Shown: one piece after another, positions 49,958 to 57,406 of the stretch
How positions within the stretch are numbered: position 1 is the first letter of the stretch
How the letters are laid out: every line of letters starts with the position of its first letter
Source: Amyelois transitella
Lineage: Eukaryota; Arthropoda; Insecta; Lepidoptera; Pyralidae
Reading direction: 5' to 3'
NCBI RefSeq assembly: GCF_032362555.1
Contig: NC_083536.1
Coordinates: 12,276,001 to 12,340,000, forward strand
DNA length: 64,000 bases
Notes under the pieces: generated by a model
What the model was told of the DNA's origin: nothing
The model's database searches: none
What the model saw: only the letters and a program-made list of their open reading frames with translations
Made by a program: the position numbers and the translations under genes

Positions 49958-52900
49958 TTAGGCTTCCTCCAGCCCCGCTTCGAAAGCGAGTATACTGTCC
50001 CTCGTTACGTCGTCACCGTTCCAGATCGCCATTTTGAGGTTGTAGTCCCTGATGGAAGCGTCGGTTGCTCTCTCTGCACGTTGGATAAAACGAGCTACTG
50101 CGTCGTTCTTTGTGTTATCCACGTAGTACACACAGGTCTTCGTGTGTCTGGAGATCGCAACCACCGCGTGCGGGACGCTCATAAGCAGATTGGATTTTTT
50201 TGATGTTGTACGTACAATCACCACTGTCTCGAACGTTCGACCTTGTGCTTCATGTATAGTAAGGGTGCAAGAGCCCGAGTTGGTTCCGTATCCCTGGCCA
50301 ATTAGGAGTTCCTTCTCAGCCTGGGTGTGGGTAAGATACAATGTATCATTCAACTTCGGGATAACAGCCCCTCCATACTCCTTCAGCTTCAGGGAGCGCG
50401 TGAGATTTTTGGCCGAGTAGATGCCGCTATAGATTTCTCCTAGGGCATATGCCACGTCTTGCGGGTTTCTGTACGTACACAACAATTCTTTCGTGACAGA
50501 CGTGATTTTGTGGGGTCTGCAGTATTTCAGAAGAAACAGGTTGTGTCGGTCGATATAGGGAAGCTGGTTTTGGTCTCCGATCAGCATGGTCTCGCTGGCT
50601 CCTGCGATCTTGATGGCCATTACTATAGATCCAAAATGATTCATTAGGGCTTCGTCTACCACGAGGCGGTTGCACGTTTCACCCTTCTTCATTCCGTTCA
50701 CTAATAGTGAAGCCATGGTTCGAACTCGCTGTTTAGCTCGTTCTTCCCCGATCTTCGGTGTCAGTTTGTCCCTGAGATCTTTGACTGCTTCCCTTGTGGC
50801 GGTCACGATGAGGTCGCTTTCTATGTTGACATTAGCGACTACCCATGTGGTTTTTCCACATCCGGGCACTCCGTTCACCCATGTGAATGTTGGTACCGCC
50901 AAGCATTCCAGCCTGTTGCCTTCTGTCAGGTCCCCGAAGATGGTTTTAGCCATTTCGAGGATTCTGTCTTCCAGCATTACTCTGGTGCACTTGGCGACCA
51001 CAACCTTCGGGTCTTTTGGAGGATTTATGGCCCGAATGTGGCCCTCCTCTTCCGGCTGGCTCTTTTCGAGTTCTATGAAGCCCTCGGTTGCGCAGTATGC
51101 CGCCATGTACTCCCCCAACGCCTTCCCGTGTATCACACGTTGTGCGTCGAGGTCGTAAACTGCAGCCTCCGCTTCCTCTAGCTTCACTTCGAGCGATTTT
51201 ATGTTGCCACGCTTGTAAGTCCGCAATATTGCACTGCAGATATCTTCATTGACTTTGCGCGTGGCAACCGTTATCGCTATGAACTCTCGTAGAGCGTTCT
51301 CCATATGGGCCAGCTGATCGTTCGCCGGCTTCAGCCAGGGGGGGGTCACAAGTCCCATGTCCGCTCTGGTTCGCTGGGTGGTCTGCGTAACCTCTTGGCG
51401 GGACGTCGATGGGGTTGTGAATTTTGCCACTGCCGTTTCCTGTAGTACCGTTCTTCTGAGTTTGCTCATTTTCTCTCCCACTGGGCCTGCGATCGCCTGG
51501 GCCATTCGGTTTAGGAGCGAGGTGACCGTGGACTTCTTCCTATCTTCGTCCTGGTCGGTGACTATCCGCTTCGACTGGCGACTCTCCTCCTCGAGCGCTT
51601 GTTGCAGCCTCTCCGATCCGCTGGAGTCCCGAGATTGACTCGGAAGTCCCCCGCGATTCGCAGCGGCCTCGCTTTCGCCCTGTCCGCGTCTCAAAAGAAA
51701 ACCGAGATCTTGACCTCTGTTTTCGTATACCACTACCTCGTGGTGTTGCGAGGCTGTAAGGGCACCCAGGTGGTCCCGGGTTTCGCCCGTGTGGTGAGAC
51801 ACTGCCATGACGTCCACGCTTAGCACTTTAGGAGTGTGAGTATCTCCCGTTCTCCAGTTCCCTATGTCCTTCAGCACGCTGCATACCTTCTGGAAGGCTG
51901 TGGAGTTGTCGTCAGTGGCGAACAGTGCGATGGTTTTGTTCTTCCTCCGCACTATCCGACACCGCTGACCCCCCACTGATACCGTTGGTAAGGCGTCGTA
52001 GATTTTACGACGCATGGTAGTTTTGCTTGTGCTTCCGTTCAATAGGAGACCGAGTCCCGGTGAGATGTAGACGTTTGTCTTCGCCCTGTCGTTGCAGAAG
52101 GCCACTCCCACTCGTTCCGAGTTGTTGTTCATGAACATGGCAACTCCTCGGACCCTGAGCCTGGGCTTGCCGGCCTCGGCAGAGTGCAAGAGATTTGGCA
52201 ATAGGTCTTCGCTGCCAAATGAGCACTGCTGCCCTTGTGTGTGTGTGGTTTGTGTTTGTGTTTGTGTGTTCGAGGAGGGTTGCGCCTCGCCAGCCGTGGC
52301 CTTGTTGCGCTTTGTTGCGATTGCTGCGACTTCCTCGATGTATTTGAGGAAGTGGTCCTTTGTGCTTTTGTTATGGAGCAGGTCGCTCAGCACTTCCCTT
52401 CCCAACTTTTGGTTGCAGACACACTCCAGGTTGTAACGGGCAGTTTGAAACCTGGGGCAGTCGAGTATTATGTGCCATACCGATTCGCTGACGTTCGGGT
52501 CGCACTCGCATCCGGGACTGTCTTTCAACTTGAACCGGTACAAGTATTCTCCGAAGCCGCCGTGACCCGTCAGAATTTGAACGTGCAGGTGGTTTAGATT
52601 CGTTCCTCGCACGAAGCTGTAAGCTTTACTTACATCGGGGAAGAACGTTCTCGTTACCGCACCTTGGGAGGCAGTATCGAATCTGTCTTGCCATCTGGCA
52701 ATAGATTCCTCCCTGATCTTTCTTCTGACGTATGACAGCGGGACTTCTGCGTAATCGGGAGAGAGATTCTCTTTCGAGGCTCCCTCTTTGGCAAGCTCGT
52801 CCGCCCTTTCGTTTCCTGCCGTGCCCACGTGGGCTCTGAGCCAGAACAGGCGAACCCTTCTCCCTCGCGACCGTATTACTGCTATGCTCTCTCTGATAGC

Positions 52901-54994
52901 CTTTGCCAGAGGATGGGTGAGCCGAGTACTGCACAACAATTCCAACGACGATCTTGAGTCGCTAAGGATGTTGATCGCTTCCTCTTCGCTCTCCAGCGCT
53001 CTGGACACCGCCCTGTGGAGTGCATACAATTCAGATTGGAACACGGTACACGTGGGGTCCAGGCTGAAGACTTGGCTGTGTATCTCCTTCCCACTTTCCC
53101 ACCACGTTAGTGCCGCTCCCACCTTGCCCTCCATTTTACTCCCGTCGGTATACACCTGTGGGCCAGTAATCTGGAGGGCAGTTTGGGTGGCATCTGTCAT
53201 ATCCTCGAGCAGAGTGTACTCTAGTTCGATTTGAGAAGCCGGGTGTGGTAAATCTTTGGCTTTAACAATCTCCTCGAGTTTACGATGCGGTGGTAGGAAA
53301 TCGACGGAGAGCCCTTTCTTCGCCTCGTATAGGGACGCAACTTCCTGGATTCTGAGATCGAGCGGTAGGATTCCCGCTAGGATTAACGCTGCCGGCAGTG
53401 ACGTTGTTCTGTATGCCTTGCAGATCCTTTGCGCGAAACCCCTCTGGAGTGTGTCTAGCGCTTTTCTGTTTGTGATGTTCTCAGACGCTTTTGCCCATGC
53501 GCAGGCCCCATACGTTACGATAGGTTCTATCACTGCAACGTACAGGGTTCTGATGATTTCTGTGTTCAGTCCCCAGGTGACTCTCGCGGCGCATGTCAGT
53601 TGTTTGTATATGCTGGCCGCTTTTGTGCAGATGTTTCGCACGTGAGTGTTGAAGTTGAGCCACCTGTCTATGGTGAGTCCTAGGAGTTTAATCTCGTCGA
53701 CCAGAGTCAGAGTCGTTCCGGACATGGTGATATGGGGGGGGGTGTACTTCAGTTTTTTTGTCAGCAACATGACTTGCGTCTTGTGTGCTGCGAAGTTCAG
53801 CTTGTTTTCCTTCCCCCACTCTACCGTCATCTCCAATACTCTGTTGACGCGATCCTCCATTCCCTCTACGGTCTTACCGGAGAACACCAGAACTCCATCG
53901 TCTGCGAACGCCTGGCAGTAAACTTCCTCTGACGATAGCCTATGCAAGAGGGGATCCAAGATAATGTTCCAGAAGGTAGGGCCCCCGATCGAGCCTTGAA
54001 CACATCCTTTCGTGGTATCCCTTTCGCTGGTTTCTCCCGCATAGTTGACGACTATCTTTCTGTCCTTGAGGTATGAGTCCACCATCAGGTATAAGTTTTT
54101 GGGGCAGCGTCTGAGCCTCAGCTGGTTCATTAGAGCCGGCCACCACGCGTTGTCGAAGGCCCCCTCTATGTCCAGTGACACGATCAACACGGATCTCCCC
54201 GCTTCCTTTTCCGCATTGACGTGTCCGATCAGGTCATAGAGAGCGTCCTCTGTTCCGCGTTGCGGCAAGAAACCGTACTGCCTTGGATTGAGGGTTGGGA
54301 GTAGGTGCCACTGTAGTCTTCTCACAAAAAGCTTCTCTAACGTTTTCCCTAGCACTGATAACAGGCCTATTGGGCGATAGGACTTCGGGCTGGTGTAATC
54401 TTCTTTGCCCGGTTTGTTGAGAATGACTACATGTGCGATTTTCCACTGTTTGGGGAAGTAGGAGATGGCTAAGCACTTGTTGGCTATCGCCATGAACACA
54501 TCCCGTGAGCAGCGGATCGCTCTGGCGCAGATGTCCGAGGTGAATCCGTCCGGTCCCGGTGCCTTCTTGGGGTTCTGCTCTTGCAGCACGGCCTCCAGTT
54601 CGGCTTCGGTGAATGGCGGGTCATCCTCTTTCAATTCTCCCAACCTCTCTTGAGGTGTTTCTTGTACAATTTTCCGGAGTTGAGTGTGGTGCGGGGTGTC
54701 GGTTTCCACCGTGTCGTCAGGGTAGAAAGTGTTCGCTAGTAGCACTGCCGACTGCTTGGGATCCAAAGTCTTTCCATCCGGTCCTCTAAGCAGTAGCTCC
54801 TCTTTTCTACCTGATGTTTTCCTGAGGACACGGTAGATTCCGTCCCACATGCTCTCTTTCTCCTGCTTTGTACAGAATTCCTTCCAACTCCGAGTTTGGG
54901 CCTCGGCAGATTGCTTGGCGTATAACGCCTTGGCCTCATTGTACTCTTGCAGCACGTGTTCCTTCCGGTGGGGAGCAGCGTTCTTGATCCTCTT
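49958..54994 (-). CDS. Element D ORF2: RT-RNase H fused to an SF1 viral-type helicase (5' end missing)
   Basis: One open frame of about 1,680 residues, numbered here from 55018 (its first eight codons are RTE tail). TRAS-type linker (KEFCTKQEKESMWDGIYRVL), RT (NPKKAPGPDGFTSDICARAI, VSLDIEGAFDNAWWPALMNQ, KGCVQGSIGGPTFWN, FADD at about 371) and RNase H (VYTDGSKMEGKVGAALTWW, about 620-745) are followed by a Cys/His region (CECDPNVSESVWHIILDC). TRAS-C stops soon after this point. D continues through a Gln/Thr linker (about 915-935), about 300 residues I cannot assign, then a helicase: GVPGCGKTT (Walker A, about 1383), VVDEAL (about 1454), LIGDQNQLP (about 1479), TYRNPQDVA, HEAQGRTFE (about 1588), VAISRH (about 1620). 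These match the alphavirus-like SF1 helicases of tobamo- and virga-like RNA viruses; no motif is broken. The stop is 49960-49958. Confidence 0.93.
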   Translation of the reverse strand, partial: KRIKNAAPHRKEHVLQEYNEAKALYAKQSAEAQTRSWKEFCTKQEKESMWDGIYRVLRKTSGRKEELLLRGPDGKTLDPKQSAVLLANTFYPDDTVETDTPHHTQLRKIVQETPQERLGELKEDDPPFTEAELEAVLQEQNPKKAPGPDGFTSDICARAIRCSRDVFMAIANKCLAISYFPKQWKIAHVVILNKPGKEDYTSPKSYRPIGLLSVLGKTLEKLFVRRLQWHLLPTLNPRQYGFLPQRGTEDALYDLIGHVNAEKEAGRSVLIVSLDIEGAFDNAWWPALMNQLRLRRCPKNLYLMVDSYLKDRKIVVNYAGETSERDTTKGCVQGSIGGPTFWNIILDPLLHRLSSEEVYCQAFADDGVLVFSGKTVEGMEDRVNRVLEMTVEWGKENKLNFAAHKTQVMLLTKKLKYTPPHITMSGTTLTLVDEIKLLGLTIDRWLNFNTHVRNICTKAASIYKQLTCAARVTWGLNTEIIRTLYVAVIEPIVTYGACAWAKASENITNRKALDTLQRGFAQRICKAYRTTSLPAALILAGILPLDLRIQEVASLYEAKKGLSVDFLPPHRKLEEIVKAKDLPHPASQIELEYTLLEDMTDATQTALQITGPQVYTDGSKMEGKVGAALTWWESGKEIHSQVFSLDPTCTVFQSELYALHRAVSRALESEEEAINILSDSRSSLELLCSTRLTHPLAKAIRESIAVIRSRGRRVRLFWLRAHVGTAGNERADELAKEGASKENLSPDYAEVPLSYVRRKIREESIARWQDRFDTASQGAVTRTFFPDVSKAYSFVRGTNLNHLHVQILTGHGGFGEYLYRFKLKDSPGCECDPNVSESVWHIILDCPRFQTARYNLECVCNQKLGREVLSDLLHNKSTKDHFLKYIEEVAAIATKRNKATAGEAQPSSNTQTQTQTTHTQGQQCSFGSEDLLPNLLHSAEAGKPRLRVRGVAMFMNNNSERVGVAFCNDRAKTNVYISPGLGLLLNGSTSKTTMRRKIYDALPTVSVGGQRCRIVRRKNKTIALFATDDNSTAFQKVCSVLKDIGNWRTGDTHTPKVLSVDVMAVSHHTGETRDHLGALTASQHHEVVVYENRGQDLGFLLRRGQGESEAAANRGGLPSQSRDSSGSERLQQALEEESRQSKRIVTDQDEDRKKSTVTSLLNRMAQAIAGPVGEKMSKLRRTVLQETAVAKFTTPSTSRQEVTQTTQRTRADMGLVTPPWLKPANDQLAHMENALREFIAITVATRKVNEDICSAILRTYKRGNIKSLEVKLEEAEAAVYDLDAQRVIHGKALGEYMAAYCATEGFIELEKSQPEEEGHIRAINPPKDPKVVVAKCTRVMLEDRILEMAKTIFGDLTEGNRLECLAVPTFTWVNGVPGCGKTTWVVANVNIESDLIVTATREAVKDLRDKLTPKIGEERAKQRVRTMASLLVNGMKKGETCNRLVVDEALMNHFGSIVMAIKIAGASETMLIGDQNQLPYIDRHNLFLLKYCRPHKITSVTKELLCTYRNPQDVAYALGEIYSGIYSAKNLTRSLKLKEYGGAVIPKLNDTLYLTHTQAEKELLIGQGYGTNSGSCTLTIHEAQGRTFETVVIVRTTSKKSNLLMSVPHAVVAISRHTKTCVYYVDNTKNDAVARFIQRAERATDASIRDYNLKMAIWNGDDVTRDSILAFEAGLEEA

Positions 54995-55069
54995 ACATAC
55001 ATACATACATACATACATAAAATCACGCCTCTTTCCCGGAGGGGTAGGCAGAGACTACCTCTTTCCACT

Positions 55070-55186
55070 TGTAGTGTAGCCCTAATTGTAATATGTTATA
55101 CTATTATATACTATATACTTGATGATCAATAAATCAGTATCGATTCAGCTTTTGTTTAATTTACACGCATTCCCTCCTATATTAGA
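55070..55186 (+). repeat. Gypsy-2 5' LTR
   Basis: 117 bp, short for a Ty3/Gypsy LTR; contains AATAAA (about 55129). It ends in GA instead of the usual CA. Confidence 0.94.
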
Positions 55187-55383
55187 TGGCGACCCTTGCC
55201 TAGTCTGTCTCCGCGCTCGCGACCCGATACCGCGCCTTTTAAGGACTACGGAATTTTATCATCGTGTGTGGCCGTGTGGCTCTCTGTGATCAAAAATGCA
55301 TTTGGAAGAGTACAATAATAAGATTCGTGAAGCGATCACAACGCTATTGTTACACGGAGGAAATTTGGTAAATTTCACGAAAA
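55187..55383 (+). other. Gypsy-2 leader with putative primer-binding site
   Basis: TGGCGACCCTTGCC right after the LTR is in the position and style (TGG start, complementary to tRNA CCA) of a primer-binding site; the tRNA was not identified. Confidence 0.6.
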
Positions 55384-55668
55384 ATGGGTGCATCTCAATC
55401 TAACAAGAACGAGGATGTGGTGATTGCCCAAGTTGCATCTGGAGGGAGTAATACGACCCAATTCGAGAAATATATGAACACCAATAATATAATCTTGGTC
55501 TTACTGCTGGTTTTGGTGGCCACGGGCGGCCTGATATTCATATACAGAATTTTTAAAAATTGGCAGGGATTTGTGATACGACAAGAAGTTAGAGATGCAA
55601 TATTGACCAGATATTCTAGTATCATACGACGGCAGCAGGATAGGGGTGATCCTGTGTTCCAGGCCTAG
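55384..55668 (+). CDS. Small predicted myristoylated membrane protein in the Gypsy-2 leader
   Basis: A 94-residue frame starting ATGGGTGCATCTCAA, giving MGASQSNKNE, a consensus N-myristoylation start (Gly2, Ser5). After a polar stretch comes one strongly hydrophobic segment (IILVLLLVLVATGGLIFIYR, about residues 35-54) and then a basic cytoplasmic-type tail (KNWQGFVIRQEVRDAILTRY and RRQQDR). It lies between the primer-binding site and gag, on the sense strand, with about 500 noncoding bases before gag. I do not recognise a family. The layout suggests a small protein anchored in membranes, perhaps for assembly or release of particles, but that is inference from topology only. The open frame in a young, otherwise intact element supports its being real. 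Confidence 0.65.
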   Translation: MGASQSNKNEDVVIAQVASGGSNTTQFEKYMNTNNIILVLLLVLVATGGLIFIYRIFKNWQGFVIRQEVRDAILTRYSSIIRRQQDRGDPVFQA

Positions 55669-56170
55669 CGTGATTGACGATGACGACCAACTACGTGACT
55701 AGCAGACCCAGTCCTGATGTTCATCCTACTACGTGCGTTTTAAATCTCTCGGGTGTGTACAGTGTGATATATATAGTGATGCGTTACGTTAATAAAAATT
55801 AAGAGTTGTTGCGGTATAGAAGTCGGGACTGAGTGCGAATACGGCAGAATTTACGGATTACGATACCTACCTATTTAGTGGACATTAAGTAATTATACCT
55901 CTATATTAAATTACCAATATACTTATACGTTTTATACTTATATACAAATTATTCTTATCCATATTAAAGTGTTAAAGCTAAAGCATAATTGTGGTATAAA
56001 TAATATTTCATAATGATAAGTACTTAACAAAATTATTACTTTACCGTGTATTGTTTACATAGCGATGTCCATATATGATACGTCTCGGTGCCACTACTAC
56101 TGGAGCTCACGGGAATTAATATGGTACGTAATTTTATATTACTTTTTCTATTGCTATTTTATACTAAGTT
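55669..56170 (+). other. Gypsy-2 spacer between small ORF and gag
   Basis: About 500 AT-rich bases with no frame of note. A splice-based or internal-initiation route to gag expression could lie here but I see no decisive site. Confidence 0.4.
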
Positions 56171-57406
56171 ATGGAAAGAGAATTATTAAAATGCTTGGAA
56201 GATATCATACAAATAAAGAAGTATTTGATTAAGAAAGGAAAATCTAGGTACAAGGGAAACGTTATAAAAAATAAATTAAGTGAGTCAGATTTAATTTTGA
56301 AACGTTGTGATAGTATTGTAAAAGTTTTGTGTCAAGAGAAAGGATTGAGTAGTAAAACAGTAGATAGTATTAACTCCATAACAACTGAAATTCGTAGTGT
56401 GTACGACAATATTAAACTTTTATGTTCAACTCCTAAAGAGGAAATAAGTAGTGATAGTGATAGTAATTATAGTGAAACTGCTGAATTTTTAGACTCAAAA
56501 ATGGAGTTTGATTTGAAGACGGCCTGTGAGTTTATCTCTGTAATGAACAGTAATGAAAATAATACGAAAAACATGATTGACTCGATAGAAATGTATGCTG
56601 AAATGTTGTCCAATCCAGGAAAACAAATTTTGATAAAATTTGTGCTGAAAAGCAGACTTACAGAAAATGCTAAACTTCGTATGCAAAAGGAATATTCATC
56701 TGTAAGTGACCTTGTTAAAGACTTAAGAAAATTTCTTTTATCTAAAAAATCTTTTACATCAATTCATTCGCGATTGCAAAATGTTACTCAGGGTTGGCGT
56801 ACAATTGATCAGTATGGGGCAGAAATCGAAAAATTGTTTTCCGATTTGACAATTTCGCAAGCAGAGGGTAATTCAGAAAAATACGCTGTTTTGAAACCTT
56901 TGAATGAAAAGTTGGCGGTGAAACGGTTTTCAGATGGACTGCGGGATTCCCGTCTGAGCACCATCATTACAGCTCGAAACTACGAGCATCTCAAGGACGC
57001 GATCCAGGCGGCTAAAGACGAGGAGGTAGCTGCAACGTCTTCGACGACGGCCTCAGCAGGTATCATGCAGATCTCGCGCCGTGGAAGAGGTATGTATCCT
57101 CAATATACTCGCATGCAGCATGGCAGATTCCAACATTCGAGGTATCAGCATAACAATGTAAGAAATTTTAGACAAGGAAATCAGTTTCGTGGCAGTCAAA
57201 ACACTTCGTTTAACAATTTTAATAGAGGACATTTTAATAATAGAAGCGGTCAGAATCGTACTCGTTATAATACCCGTGGTAGGGGACATATGAAAAATTC
57301 TTCGAATCGTGGTTCGAATCATCGTGTATTTTACAATGAACAAACGAATGAGGAGGTTCAACCCGAAACATCTAGTACAAATGAATTAAAGTTTTTTCGA
57401 TCTTAA
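56171..57406 (+). CDS. Gypsy-2 Gag with RG-rich C-terminus, no zinc knuckle
   Basis: 411 residues. The N-terminal half is helical and charged; the middle matches a gag capsid region in general form (FISVMNSNENNTKNMIDSIE, SVSDLVKDLRKFLLSKKSFT, QNVTQGWRTIDQYGAEIEKL, VKRFSDGLRDSRLSTIITAR). The last ~100 residues are rich in Arg, Gly, Asn and Gln (ISRRGRGMYPQYTRMQHGRF; RGHFNNRSGQNRTRYNTRGR) and contain no CCHC box, so RNA binding is probably by this basic RG-type tail. Gag stops at TAA 57404-57406. The downstream pol frame opens at 57390, giving a 17-base overlap in the +1 frame. Confidence 0.9.
   Translation: MERELLKCLEDIIQIKKYLIKKGKSRYKGNVIKNKLSESDLILKRCDSIVKVLCQEKGLSSKTVDSINSITTEIRSVYDNIKLLCSTPKEEISSDSDSNYSETAEFLDSKMEFDLKTACEFISVMNSNENNTKNMIDSIEMYAEMLSNPGKQILIKFVLKSRLTENAKLRMQKEYSSVSDLVKDLRKFLLSKKSFTSIHSRLQNVTQGWRTIDQYGAEIEKLFSDLTISQAEGNSEKYAVLKPLNEKLAVKRFSDGLRDSRLSTIITARNYEHLKDAIQAAKDEEVAATSSTTASAGIMQISRRGRGMYPQYTRMQHGRFQHSRYQHNNVRNFRQGNQFRGSQNTSFNNFNRGHFNNRSGQNRTRYNTRGRGHMKNSSNRGSNHRVFYNEQTNEEVQPETSSTNELKFFRS

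Larger units (their letters stand above)
43364..54994 (-). mobile_element. TRAS-like LINE D with a viral-type helicase, split by SART-I
   Basis: The 3' end is 17 A followed by CCTAACCTAACC, so D is inserted in telomere repeats like the other TRAS-like elements. Its 3' UTR (43381-43671) and ORF2 stop are separated by the complete SART-I element 43683-49952, bounded by the duplicated GCCTAAAACAT. The ORF2 protein (49958-54994 in this window) is TRAS-type RT-RNase H fused to a helicase. The 5' side is cut at 54994/54995 by an RTE-like insertion; endonuclease and ORF1, if present, lie beyond the right edge. Confidence 0.9.

Noticed and set aside
49958..54994. Reading the helicase region as a free-standing viral insertion or an active virus
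   Set aside because: The frame is continuous with TRAS-type RT-RNase H, there is no viral methyltransferase or RNA polymerase that I can see, and the element ends at telomere repeats like its relatives.
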